A stretch of DNA of 64,000 nt from Micropterus salmoides (Eukaryota; Chordata; Actinopteri; Centrarchiformes; Centrarchidae): contig NW_024044681.1 of NCBI RefSeq assembly GCF_014851395.1, positions 1,581,413 to 1,645,412 on the forward strand, read 5' to 3'. The notes beneath the pieces were generated by a model, which was not told the origin of the DNA, did not search any database, and worked only from the letters and a program-made list of their open reading frames with translations. The position numbers and the translations under genes are program-made. Of this stretch, positions 48,051 through 59,015 are shown piece by piece. Each line of letters opens with the position of its first letter. Position 1 is the stretch's first letter.

Positions 48051-48499
48051 ATGACACCTATGATTCACAGAAAGACAAGTGTTTGCCTGAGCTGTTTATT
48101 TGAGAATTCGAATTGCCATCACAATTTTGGCGTTGTCGGCAGGACTTTGACGATCCATAATCTTGAAGCGCTCCACTGTCACCTGACATTATCTCCACAG
48201 AAAAAAACACACTCAAACTATGCTTCTCTGTACTGTGCTCGTGTGAAAAACATCCATCACAAAAGGGCTGTAAGATCCGGCTAAATTAAAGTCAAAGGTC
48301 ACTTCTGTGGGGTCAAAGGTCACAGGCAGCAAATTAAGAAGTGGAAAAGGTTCTGTCAGAAAGACGCCCATGCAATTTCCTGCGGTAACGATGATCTGTC
48401 ACCGAGGCAAATTTCACAACATCACACATCCCCAGTTTCCAATTTATCTGTATCACACCTTGAAATAGACGACGCTGTAAACGTGTGTGTGTGTCTCAC

Positions 48500-48627
48500 C
48501 TCCTCTGCTGGTTGAAGAAGCAGGTGAAGGACTGGCTGCTGACCTCTTTGGTGAAGTAATCCTCCCACCACAAAACACTGTCTTTGTTCTTCTGGTTGTC
48601 CCTCTCGCAGGGAGGGACGTATGAACA
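48500..48627 (-). CDS. kcnmb4: kcnmb4 exon 2: BK channel beta-4 subunit, extracellular loop
   Basis: The 128-nt exon lies between acceptor TGTGTCTCAG|TGT and donor AG|GTGAGA. It encodes CSYVPPCERDNQKNKDSVLW, then WEDYFTKEVSSQSFTCFFNQ and QR, and the next arginine codon is split with exon 3. It matches, with equal length, the human KCNMB4 segment KCSYIPPCKREN ... FTCYFNQHQR. Other beta subunits lack the CxRxNQKN pattern, which supports the beta-4 call. The segment belongs to the large extracellular loop between the two membrane helices. Its cysteines form the disulfides that shape the loop near the BK pore and toxin-binding vestibule. Exon 1, encoding the N-terminus, first helix and most of the loop, is not seen up to 64,000. 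A short GT repeat lies next to the donor. Confidence 0.95.
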
Positions 48628-48722
48628 CTGAGACACACAAAACAGGTCATAATCAACACCACATATATGATGTTGTAGACAATGTAATAAAACAGTGTGA
48701 GCATATATACGGTGAAATATGG

Positions 48723-49325
48723 CAGGGCTGAAACAATTCATCGAAAAACTGTAAAGATGCTTTTTAGTGATCGAGTTTGTTTAATCAACTATACTTCGAT
48801 CATTACTGTCGCGCAACACGCTTACGCCGCGGACGCGATTTAATGGTGCAGATTTCAAAATGGAGGAAGAGAGAGAAAATAGCGAGGGGCAAAAAAGAGA
48901 CAGAACAAAGAGAAAGACAGAAAGTGTCCAAAGTCTGGGATCATTTCAAGCTAAAAGAAAACAGCAGCTCTGTCCAGAGGATCTGCCGCAAAACAGAACC
49001 AGCAGACCACAACGGCAGGACGGCAACGCTTCAGCATCTGAGCAGAAAGCATCGAGTCCACGGAGCGGACCCCGAACAAGCTAACGTTAGCATTTAACAG
49101 AAATCATGATTGCTAGTTGAGATGAAGGCTAGCAAAGGTAAGGCTCAATTCTTAGCTGAAAATATATAAACGTGTGTTTGTTGTTATTGTTCTCCGACTG
49201 GTTTGTCGGTTAGTGAGTTTGGGTTGTAACGTTACAGATATGAGTTACACAGATGATCCCGGCATCGGGGGCAGCAAGCTAAAGTATTTCTTACTCGATG
49301 AATCAGTAGAATAATCGACAGCCCT
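48723..49325. mobile_element. hAT element with a decayed BED zinc-finger transposase start
   Basis: Termini CAGGGCTGAAACAATTCATC and (reverse complement) AGGGCTGTCGATTATTCTAC are the usual fish hAT ends. Flanking 8-mers AAATATGG and AAATACAG agree at 6 of 8. Inside, on the plus strand (about 48,860-49,085), residues SKVWDHFKLKE ... ICRKTE ... TATLQHLSRKH follow the BED finger of ZBED-type transposases. The first cysteine of the expected CxxC is not seen in this frame, and a competing frame begins MEEERENSEG. The catalytic part is deleted. It lies only 96 bp from kcnmb4 exon 2. Confidence 0.8.
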
Positions 49326-49429
49326 AAAATACAGTAACATATTATAACATAATTTAGCAAAGCAAAAGAGCATTGAATATAAAATGTATAGTCTAGTATG
49401 AGTATAGTATATTATTAATAAATATAAAT

Positions 49430-49500
49430 AATAATAATACATTTTATTTCTATAGCGCTTTTCAGGACACTCAAAGACACTTTACAATAAAACCAGCATT
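49430..49500 (-). mobile_element. LINE 3'-tail fragment
   Basis: Reverse complement TTGTAAAGTGTCTTTGAGTG followed by AAAAGCGCTATAGAAATAAA and an ATT-type run is the characteristic tail of fish L2-like LINEs. No coding part remains. Confidence 0.55.
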
Positions 49501-49849
49501 TAAAAATATAGATAAAATACATAAATGGAAAAATACCTGAACGATAAGTAGTACATAACGATAGTACAATACAATACAATATAATCATTATATGCATTCA
49601 ATAGTTCAAACATCAAAATTGTCAAGAAAACTAAGCAACATTTAAGGGTTACGTCTCCTGCTGATAATGACACAGCCACTTATTATAAATTTGACAAATA
49701 TCACATGATAACTGTACCACCCCATGATGACCAAACACTCCTGCCACAAGATCTCCAGATAACTGGGTCAGTGCTGGGAAGCAACTAAATTATTTGAATT
49801 ATTCATAAATCGTTACGTCTGTAAAAAGGGAAAAAAGTTCTCCAGAGTC

Positions 49850-50810
49850 CAGGGCCCTGACAGTATTGGAGCCCTAGGTGAGATTTGAAATTTGGCGGAT
49901 TTTCCTGAAATGCAAGAATGCACTGTGTGACTGGTTTAGTTTCACCTGTGGACAGGACAAATAAAGAGGAGGGTCTATGGGTCCCCCCCCAGAACGTTTT
50001 GAGCATTAAAATGGAACTTAATTTCCTGCATTCTGGTGAATATTTCTTCAACAATTTATGGTTAATCTTCATGTATATAAAGGGAAAAACAATATTCAGG
50101 CAGCATGTGACAAAAAAATACATTAAAATTTAATAGAATATAACGCAGGAAGGCTTTTTAGGCATTCTGCAGCTATTGCTTTTAAATATGTTTTCTCCAT
50201 TGGACCTTTTCACCTCAATGAGAAGTTAATTCATTTTAATTCAGTTAGAAACTCCTGGACTTTAATAGCTCCTGTGTTTCAGCTCATGTTCAAAATTTTC
50301 TGCACATTCAGAATCTCTCCCACATATCTGTGTTCTCTGACATGTCCAGAAAACAAATCGCAATATTACGAGACTAACGTCATCATTTAATGAGAATTCA
50401 TTATATTTTTAATTCCACCCGGGCCTCTACTCTGCTGTGCATTACGTTATTGATCCGCTGGCATATAGCCTATCCCCTTTAGACCGTTTGACTGACACAG
50501 TTTGGGACTGCATGTGAAACCGAAAACAAGTAAAAACACTTCTGTTCAGGCAGAAATCTCACCACAAATGGATCACATGTTAATTTCCATTAAAGTGCAG
50601 CTCACAGTCCAAAACAGAGAAAGGCTGCGTTTTAAGTTTTAAGATGTTTATGTTGCAAAACTGTAGTCTACCAGTCATGTTACTGTCCGGACTCACAGTG
50701 CGAGGTGCACATGATTGACTCATCAGTTAATTCGCACCGAGTGGAAAACCTTCCCCTGATATTTTGCGCCATAGGAGACCACCTATGCACGTACAATTAC
50801 GTTTTGGTTG
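49850..50810 (+). repeat. Dispersed repeat family A, copy 3
   Basis: This is the longest copy. It matches 47,450-47,620 directly (TTAATTTCCTGCATTCTGGT, AATATTCAGGCAGCATGTGA) and 26,460-27,110 inversely (TTTTAATTCAGTTAGAAACT, and CACATATCTGTG near 50,323). The right part to about 50,810 has no partner in the window, and no termini were identified. Confidence 0.5.
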
Positions 50811-50906
50811 CAAAGCTATTAGTTTGAACGTACATTTAATTTTTTTCATTGCATCACTCTGGCGTTCTGAAAGTCTCTAAAAATAAATAACAGTGATGAT
50901 CACCCA

Positions 50907-50921
50907 GCAGCAGGGGGCGCT
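50907..50921 (+). promoter_or_regulatory. CTCF-like site, weaker
   Basis: GCAGCAGGGGGCGCT matches the CTCF core consensus with one mismatch at the first position. Similar GGGGGCGC motifs occur at 28,154 and 57,882 and are common in fish repeats. Confidence 0.25.
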
Positions 50922-50971
50922 GTAATAAGGTCAAAACAAGGTGACAAGTTTGATACTGATTGGCTCAGAGA

Positions 50972-50990
50972 GGGGGGGGGGGGGGGGGGG
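50972..50990 (+). repeat. Uninterrupted G19 homopolymer
   Basis: Nineteen consecutive G follow GGCTCAGAGA. This is a potential G-quadruplex, and its length is likely unreliable in the assembly. Nearby 51,151-51,175 is also G-rich. Confidence 0.95.
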
Positions 50991-52145
50991 CTGCATCGTT
51001 TTTTTCCCTCTACTGTTTAGTTTCAGTTTCACCTTCCAAAACATAATCTCTTTCACACACACACACATCCTCGAAGCAGGAGGTTGATTGGTACCCGGCT
51101 GGTTACTGTGGATCATCTGGTTGCTATGACGATGATGTGATTGGTACACAGAAGGGGGGTGGAGGAGGAGGGAGGTTTGGTGATTGCAACCTGAACTACA
51201 TTTCAGCTCAACACACTGAACAGTAACACAATGAAAAGGAAAGATGAGGCAGTAAAAAAGCATCTACAGAAAACTACATCAACTACTATGTCTCAACCGT
51301 GGCGGGAGAGATTTTACAATCACAGCATTTCAGATCATTTGTGCTACAATCAGGAGCAAAAACACCAAAAACACTGCTTAACAGGTGTGGCTCTCAACTC
51401 TGAGCTCATTGGTTCCTTCTGAGGACGTAAGTCTTTAAAAACACCTCACAAATATGTGGTTTCATGTTTAAAAAAAGTCTCAGTAGTTTCCTAAAGCAGC
51501 TGCTAACTATAGTTTCCATCAAACTCTAAAAAAATAGGAGGACATAGTGCATTTGTTGGGGACTAGGGATGTCACAAGAACCAGTACTTTGGTACCAATA
51601 TGAAGCCAAAAATAGTACAGAGTCGTGTATGGAAACCGGGGTAGAGTTAGTTTATAATATTTAACATTCGTCAGTTTTAGCAGCTGTGACAGCTCCGTGT
51701 CAAAGCCTGGATTTCTCCCAGTTCTGGATCTGTTGGAGAGCTAATTCAGGCAGACGTTTCACAGTTTGATCACCTGAAAATCACCAAAGATGACGATGCA
51801 GTTTGCAGCTCTAAGAACTGAACATCTGTCCAACGCTGCTGTTCCTGTGGGAGGAGTTAGGGACCGTCTGAAAAGAGCAACACGATCCATTTCATTTGTT
51901 TTTTTCAACATAGAAATCTCAAACCACTGCCAATATAGATAGTGATCACCCTTAAACATTTCACACATGTGGGTTTGTAAAAAAAAAAGAAAAAAAAAAG
52001 AAAGAAAATTAATTGCACATTTCAAGGTTGTAATCGCAATAACTTGCTTAATTATGAATATATTTACACCTCTCATCTGTCCTGGACATCCTCTCACACC
52101 TTTCACAGCTGTTAGTTCTTTTTAATGTGCAAATGTTTTTATTAA

Positions 52146-52885
52146 AGAGGTGGTATTCTGCTCATTTTCAGGTTCAAAATCTTATTTAGTGGTTGTACCA
52201 GAACAGGTTTACATGGTTTCATTTTCAAAAAACAACATATTTTTTGTCATACTGCACATTGCTGCAGCTCCTCTTTTCAGCCTGTGTTGAAGGCTTCGTT
52301 TTATCTATGGAGTGATACATCTTGTCTCTAAATGATCTTTGTTGGGAGTTGCACATGCTCAGTTCCTAGTTAAGGACTACTAGCCAATCAGAAGCAGAGA
52401 AGGGCGGGTCAGCGAGGAGCCGGTAAACAGCTCGGGTTCAGCCGTACGTGTTGCCGACCGGCTTGGCAACATGGACTGGAGCGAGAGTTTCAGAGCGGTG
52501 AGTTATTAATCTGTATCCATAAAGTTTTAACTGAGCTCTGTCTCTACATCACAGGAACAACTTTATGTCCACTGACTGCCTGGAGGGTAGCTAGTGTTTG
52601 GAAGGGAGAGGAGAGCTGTGCGCTTCAGCTAGCTGTTTCTGAGGGCGTGTCGGAGTCGCCGCTTGGCGAGCGTTATATGAGGCGCGTTTAGCTTTCATCC
52701 CTGTGACATCACAAGGATGAAAGGGAAGCGGCTGGACTACAAACGAGCTGTTTTCAGTTCAGAGCAGAGTTTTCTGTGGGAGATGGGAACTCCCTTTGGG
52801 CTTTTTCACTTTGCAAACCTGTTACATGCACAAAAAAGACTCAATAAGGAGAGGGGAAAAAGCCAAAAAGCAGAATACCACCTCT
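52146..52885 (+). mobile_element. TTAA-flanked non-autonomous element (740 bp)
   Basis: Termini AGAGGTGGTATTCTGCT and AGCAGAATACCACCTCT are perfect inverted repeats, and both ends abut TTAA (52,142-52,145 and 52,886-52,889). TTAA duplications are typical of piggyBac and Kolobok elements, and I cannot choose between them. Inside lie a CCAAT box (52,384), a GC box (GGGCGGG, 52,402), and an ATG at 52,471 with nine codons, MDWSESFRA, ending at a GTGAGT donor (52,498). No transposase remains. Confidence 0.8.
52471..52497 (+). other. Element-borne first-exon cassette (ATG plus donor)
   Basis: ACATGGACTGG opens nine codons, MDWSESFRA, followed immediately by GTGAGT. Upstream CCAAT and GC boxes make it look like a complete promoter with a first exon, presumably left from an autonomous transposase gene. 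Use by host transcripts is untested. Confidence 0.35.
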
Positions 52886-53010
52886 TTAATGTAGTGTGTG
52901 TTTAAATACACAGGATTTATTGTTTTTTTACTGTGGTATCAAATTGTGTATTGAGAATCATTTCACAGGTCTTGGTATCGACTGCTAAATTTCTCTGTTG
53001 GGGATGATTT

Positions 53011-54190
53011 TCAGTGGCGGATTAGAAGTGTCCAACAAACACTCAGTCATGTGATGCACGAACTACGTGTTCACCATGGTGACAAATGTCACCTAACTGT
53101 AAGATTCAGACTCATTTCAACTCAAACAACGTCCCTTAATAAAACAGATTTACAGTGAAGATGCCTCTTTGTGTTGCTCTAGAGGCCAGACAACATATTT
53201 AGATTTTTAAATTTGGAGGAGTTGTTGTAACATTATACCTGCAAAATATAAGCATGTTAGCACCCCGTTGTTAGCCTCACATTTGACTACTAGACAAATT
53301 ATTGTCATTTTAAACACATATCTCGTTTTCCACCTCAGTATCCTGACGTGACTTTCTGGATTCAGCTGAGCTAAAAGTTTGGAAAAGCTGCTAAACATAA
53401 CTTGCCGTATCACATGAATGTAGAAGAAAATAATGTACTGTCTGTTCTTCACTTTAAAAAGTCCAAAACCACCGTAAAAATAGGCTGCATTGAAAAAAGG
53501 GGCATCGTGTCCATTAGTGAGTGAGGCTGCATGTTATCTGAACACCCACAGCTGCTTTCATACTTTAGCACTGTAAATGCAGCTTCTTTTTTTAGGTAAG
53601 GAGATAAACACAAACAGGGAAAGTACATCTACAGCATCTGAAACATTAATAACACGTTGAATAAAAACACCGCAGAGAAAGTGGTAATGAGCCCGACTGC
53701 ACAATGCCCGTCTGGAAAGAATAATGTGGTTTGGACAAAGCGTCCCGATGTTCTATTGTTCCACATGTCCCTCTTCTTGTTCCCTTGGTAAGTGGCCATG
53801 GTATAAACTAAGTATAAAGGTATGAAGGTATAAAGGTATAAGATACTCCCAGGTGTCTCCATAGAGAACATTAAGAGAGAAATCTGTCCATACACATGTA
53901 CAATAGTCTCCCATATCGGATGGTCCCATTTCCCGAGTTGTGAAGTTGTTCTTCCGACTTCAGTGTGTGTTCATGCGCTCTGTCTGAATGTGGAATCGAC
54001 AAGGACGCTACTACAAAGATATGTTTGAGTACCATTGTCAGAGCATAAAAACAACATGCAGACATCTAGTTCACCATATCACAGATTATATGTTTGGAAA
54101 ATATGTAAATGCAATACCTGATTTTGCACAAATCAAAGTTTTGTTTACTTCTTTATGTCCCATGTACACGTTATTAATCTTTTTGCAATA
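53011..54190. other. No gene recognised
   Basis: AT-rich intron-like sequence. It has one short TATAAAGG tandem near 53,813-53,840. Small frames at 53,207 and 53,629 (minus) show no domain. Confidence 0.5.
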
Positions 54191-54199
54191 AAGATTTAA

Positions 54200-54598
54200 G
54201 GAGGAAAAAAACATTGTGATTATCTGACTCCGCTCACCCCTCCCTTTGCAAGTGCCCAGGAGAAGCTATAGTGGCCGACGCGCTCTGACAGCTCAAATTT
54301 CACTTCTTTTCATACTTCTAATAAACCTTCGTCTTCTTCTTCTTCGTACGTATCAAGCAAAACTGTGGCTCTGTAGCGCAATTTGTCCGTTTGGGCTACT
54401 TTAGAAACATGGCGGCGCAACATGGCGACTTCCATGTAAGAGGACCTGCAGTGTATATAGAAAGAAATGTGTCGTTCTAAGGTAATAAAAACATAACGGC
54501 TCATTATTTAAGGTCTTTATACACCACTGAAAACATATTTAGGGATATTATATTGCATTTCAATCAATAGATTCTACTAAATATTACACGCTGGACCT
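54200..54598. mobile_element. TTAA-type element, right end preserved
   Basis: The right terminus TATTACACGCTGGACCT is followed by TTAA (54,599-54,602). In reverse complement it begins AGGTCCAGCGTGTAATATTT, an extremely common percomorph repeat end. The left end is not clear. Inside, ATGGCGGCGCAACATGGCGA at 54,409 gives nine codons, MAAQHGDFH, and then a GTAAGA donor at 54,436. Confidence 0.6.
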
Positions 54599-54883
54599 TT
54601 AAGCAATAAATGTGACAACCTTGTTACTTTAAGCTCATCAGATCAGATCTGGATATGTTTTTATGTGTCATTGCATGAGTGCAGGTTGAGTGACCGTCTC
54701 TCTCTCTCTCTCTGTGTTTCAAATGATTGTCAGCTTACTACTCCGCTCAGCTACGCAGCCATTCACCCTCAACACCATTCATTACCCAGCCAATCAAACA
54801 CGCCTCGCCCCGATGACGCCACAAGCGGGTCGCCCTGCCGGGTGATTGCGGTTGCCATGCCAACAGGTGGAGGTGACAATTAC

Positions 54884-55038
54884 GTGTGTGTGTGTGTGTG
54901 TGTTTGTGTTTTGGTCCCTAATAAATGGCCTAAATGGGATCAGTGTGTGTGTGTGTGTTGACATGTGGAGGGTTTCTTTTTTAAGAAGCAACGGGCTGCA
55001 GGACAAACACGCCGGCTCAGGATGAAGTAACAGTCTGA

Positions 55039-55066
<28 letters not shown>
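54884..55066. repeat. GT/AC microsatellites
   Basis: (GT) runs at about 54,884-54,912 and 54,943-54,959 and an (AC) run at about 55,039-55,066 lie within 180 bp. They are in opposite orientations and could pair. Confidence 0.9.
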
Positions 55067-55071
<5 letters not shown>

Positions 55072-55589
55072 TTCCACCAAATCTAAACTCATTTAAATTC
55101 TGCTCTCAGGTGTCGTCGTTATTTCAGGGTTTTTGATATTCAAAGCAGGGACACGAGGATGCATTTAAAGCGTTTTTTGGATTAGGTTTGCTGATCCTCC
55201 ACTTGTTGAAACGGCTGAAATAAAAAAAGACATGACATTGTGTCTTCCATTTTTTTCTGAGAGCCTTTTAATAAACAGTATAATGTTTATTTGATAGGGA
55301 CAGATGCTATAAACATACAGTAAAACAATAATCTAATGCAATACATTACAACATTTATAGCCATTGCTTTTAATCCTTGACACCTAAGAAAACTAGGCCA
55401 ACTGATGAAGATATGACCAAAGGCTCCAGATCAGCTACTGAACTGCCACTTTGGTGAGATTGTTTATAAATATCTCAGTAAACGGGGTATTTAGAGTGTG
55501 GTTCAACACCACAAACGGTAAGTGGGATAAAAGTTAGCATGTCACAGTAGCAGAGCGCCGACACAAGAAAACACAAGGGATTTAGACCT

Positions 55590-56030
55590 AAATGCAAGAA
55601 CACCTGGTAGAGCAGATACAGATCTTGGTGTATTTAATAATTAAACAACAGGTGAACAGGCTTACGTAGTGTGGAGGCAGGCAAAAAGTCAAAAACACAC
55701 ATAATCCAAAGTCCATAAATCCAGAGAACACAGGGGTAAAGGGCTGAACACTCAACAAGAGACGACAACAGACTTTGGGAAGACAATCACCTAAATACAC
55801 AAGGAAGGAGGTGATAACAAGGCACAGAAGAGAAGTAGGTAGCAAAGTAAAAAAGGAAACATAGAACGGATGAATAAACGACACAGAGAACGTGAAAACA
55901 CGGAGAACGTGAAAACACGGAGACAGGAAGTGAACACAAACACGAGACAAAGGGTTTAACAAAATAAAATAGGAAATTACACTATCCAAAACCATTAAGC
56001 ACAGAAAGTGAAACACATCTAATACATGAA
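55590..56030. repeat. A/G-rich unclassified repeat-like block
   Basis: Purine-rich sequence with many ACACAGG/GAACACAGG-like motifs and an 18-bp tandem (GAGAACGTGAAAACACG, about 55,891-55,925). It resembles fish repeats I have seen around A-rich transposons, but I cannot assign it. The 142-codon minus frame is a product of the pyrimidine-rich complement and is not accepted as a gene. Confidence 0.35.
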
Positions 56031-56589
56031 AAAAACATTTATGAAAGGGTGTCTCTGGCGAAATTGTTTATCATGTTGATCCCTTCCTGAATCTTTAAAC
56101 CCAAACGGTCAGATTCATAAATAGATTTCGGACACTTTAAGTCCAAAGCTTATGATTTCAAACTTTTCTCCAGTGAGCTGCCGTCCGTCATAACAAATAC
56201 GACCAAAACAACACAAATGTGACACAACACACACACACACGCACACACAAACAATTAACTGTGAGTGCACGAGCATCAATCACTTCCTGACAGGCCCGAC
56301 AGCACAAACACCGCTCGTCCTGATTGGATCAGTCAAGGAGAGAAGTTCTTTGATAGCTCAGTAATGAAGAAGGGAACTTTGTGCTGCTGGAAGTTCAGGA
56401 GTAGCAGAGTGAGAAAGAGGACAATGATGTCAGTATACAAAAAAACTCCATGTCCTTTTCTTGAAATATGAGGTGCCAGAAGCTTTTTGATGGGAACCGT
56501 GGATGCACTAGCTACTAAAGATATGCTAACACTAGCCAGTCACAAGCTGCTGGTAACTACCAGCTATTTGTCCTATTTCCTAAAACAAA

Positions 56590-57140
56590 TGCCTAAAATA
56601 ACCTACTCAAAATGAATCAGGAATAACTTCTAAACCATTTGGCCTAGATGCACAATTCTGGTCTCCTTTGAAAGGTCAGAAGCTAAAGAATATGAATCAA
56701 GTGAATCAACTAAATGGACCTATTTATTTTTCTATTAAAGAGTAAATGGAGATGCAATAAGGACAAATGATATTTTCATCCTCACCTGGTATATAATCTA
56801 TATTTTAATAGCAATATCACCATCAAAACCATCATCCTGTAGATTATAATGCAACAGAATATCTTCTAATACACCTGGAATACAACTGTAACTGTAAATT
56901 TGATGAAAAGAAACTGATATACAACAGTTATTACACAGTTTATCCAAAATATACCAGGTGATGATGTTTTGTCCATATTTAGTATTTATATGTTCATGTT
57001 TATTGGGAGTTTTCTTCAAAACTTCTCTCCACACAACCACGTTCCAAATAGCATACATCTTCCAAAACATTGAAATATTGATAAAAACAGTGAATATTCA
57101 TCAACATTCATATGACCAAATGAACTCCCATGCTTTACAG
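56590..57140 (+). repeat. Dispersed repeat family B, copy 1
   Basis: CCATTTGGCCTAGATGCACA, TCTGGTCTCCTTTGAAAGGT, GATATTTTCATCCTCACCTG and CTGTAACTGTAAATTTGATG occur in the same order and orientation at 61,422-61,910. By eye the copies are about 80-85 percent identical. No coding sequence. Confidence 0.75.
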
Positions 57141-57250
57141 GCAACCAGACCGCAATAAAGACCATCTGTTCCAAAGCAGCGCTTCTCCACCTACGCAGAA
57201 AAAGGCGAGAGAAGGCAGACGCAGCTCCTGGGTACTGCAAAATAATTAAG

Positions 57251-57322
57251 ATGGAGCCCGGAGATATTTTTAGAAACAAATCAGCCGATTTTTGGATTGA
57301 AAACAGCGAAAAAATGGCAAAA
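57251..57322 (+). other. Possible first-exon cassette (ATG plus donor)
   Basis: An ATG (AAGATGGAGCCC) opens 24 codons, MEPGDIFRNKSADFWIENSE then KMAK, followed directly by GTAAGT at 57,323. It lies just downstream of repeat family B copy 1. I do not recognise the peptide. It may be the 5' exon of a transposon gene. Confidence 0.3.
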
Positions 57323-57329
57323 GTAAGTC

Positions 57330-58750
57330 AATAGTTGTAATTTTATATGTATGTTGGTGTGTTTGTTGTTACTTTTATCCAGCTAATTAGTCTGTGATGT
57401 TGGTGATTTGAGTGACGTGAGCTATACAGCTGATTTCAGGGGGAGATTAGCTAGTAAAATCTGATTTCAGGTCTGTCAACACCTTATACAGTCTATGATT
57501 AGCACACAGTTAAAAACGGGGACATTTCAGACGGGGACAGGCCACCAAAACCGTCTGGTTACCCTACGTTAAAGTAACGTTTTGTAACTGCTCTTATAAA
57601 CAGGCTACATGTGCAGAAGCTGTTCAAAAGTCAGGATTTACGTGCTTTATTTTTTTTATTTCAGCCGGTGGTGTTGAGAAACGTTAGGCCTAGGCTATAT
57701 TCTTTGTAAAAAACACACTCCTTGCTGCTGTTATGATATGATATTAGTTAAGGGGGGTGCTGTAGTGACAAGCATGTATTTGTGCAGCACCCCCTTGCTC
57801 GCTCACTCGCTCTTTTTCTAGGGTGATGCAATACATGATTTTTCCATTTGCATTTAGCGCGAAAATCACGTGCTGCGTACAGGGGGCGTTGGTGCTCAAT
57901 GTGATCGACTCAAATATTTGTGTGTGCTAAAAAGAAGAAAACTTATTTCCAGCCAAAGTTTACATTTTTTATGCTGTACGTTAGCTCAAGTGCTCTACGC
58001 GCTGCAACTTATGATGGCCTCACTCTAGAGGATAATTGGGCAGATATTGGCTCTGATTCCCCACGACAATCAATCCTCGAGCCGAGACTGGTCGTTACAG
58101 AATCGGGCCAAATGATCCTGTAGTGTGACGGGTCTACAGACATAATCTAAAGGTCGCAGTAAAACCCTGTCAAGCCACAGACCTTCATCAACCAAGTAGC
58201 TAAGACATCAAGTTGTAAGTAATTATATATATCGAAGTGAGAGCGCTCCAGCTAAAGACCACATGTTGGTATCAGTACATGAGAACAGCAATCTGTGCCT
58301 GCCTTCACTGAAAACAGTTTCTGAGAAATAAATGCATTAATCCAGAGACTAAAGTCTAAAAACATGAACATATTAACCATCCAGACTGTCTGCTGACATT
58401 ATCAGAGGAAGGCGTGCTGCTGTCATACAACCTCATTATGAATTTAAATAGATAATCAGGACCTGTGTGTGTGTGTGTGTGTTTTGTCTTCAGTGACCCG
58501 CTGTTGCCTTTCTGTCTGACTCCATCTCTGCACACGGCTAAACAGATTAACACGAGGGCGGATGAATTTAAGCAGATGAGTGTGTGTGTTTGTCCTGCTA
58601 CCTGACTGGAGAAAAGGAAACTACCAGCTGCAGCCAGACAAGATCACTTCCTAACGAGGCCTCTGAACTAAAGATGAAACACTCACTGCCTTTGAGAATG
58701 ACCCATATGAGAATTTTCTGCCACAAGTTTATGTCGGTGCAAAATTATAC
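57330..58750. other. No gene recognised
   Basis: Intron-like sequence with a (GT)8 run at 58,466-58,481 and a CAGGGGGCG motif near 57,880. The frame at 57,920 has no domain. Confidence 0.5.
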
Positions 58751-58754
58751 TCAA

Positions 58755-59015
58755 TCAATTAGTTGATTGACAGGAAAGTAATTTGCAACTGTTTTGATGG
58801 TTAAAATCATTTTAATGTAAAAACATCTGATGGTTTCAGCTTCTCTCGTGAAGATTTGCTGCTTTTCCTCTGAATGACTGTGAGGTTTGTTAATGACGTT
58901 GAGCTTTAGACTGTTGGTTGTGAAGGACTCACTTTGGGCTTTGGGGAATCCTAACAAACAAATCAATCGATCGATTTAATGGAGGAAAAAATCAGCAGAT
59001 TGATCCAGAATGAGC
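58755..59015 (-). mobile_element. Copy of the dispersed hAT-derived repeat (inverted)
   Basis: GGTTTCAGCTTCTCTCGTGA, AGATTTGCTGCTTTTCCTCT, CACTTTGGGCTTTGGGGAA and AAAATCAGCAGATTGATCC follow the order of a repeat I recall as very common in percomorphs. They are the inverse of the fragments at 21.9, 26.0, 27.3 and 36.3 kb. Termini are not preserved. Confidence 0.6.

Larger units (their letters stand above)
40158..48499 (-). other. kcnmb4: kcnmb4 intron 2 (8,342 bp)
   Basis: It is bounded by a GTGAGA donor (48,499-48,494) and a TTTCAG acceptor (40,163-40,158). It interrupts an arginine codon after its second base. The content is almost entirely repeat remnants, listed separately. I see no additional exon. 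Confidence 0.85.
51564..53010. mobile_element. hAT-like element split by a later insertion
   Basis: The left end TAGGGATGTCACAAGAACCA is followed by GTACTTTGGTACC. After the nested TTAA element, the sequence resumes with TTATTGTTTTTTTACTGTGG ... GGTCTTGGTATCGACTGC ... TTGGGGATG, plausible for a degraded right end. The 115-codon minus frame at 51,759 shows no transposase motif. Confidence 0.5.

Noticed and set aside
54665..55066. Frames with Val/Cys or Thr/His runs
   Set aside because: They are translations of GT/AC microsatellites.
55588..56016. 142-codon hydrophobic minus-strand frame
   Set aside because: It is the pyrimidine-rich complement of a purine-rich repeat. Leu/Phe/Ser bias explains the apparent membrane character.
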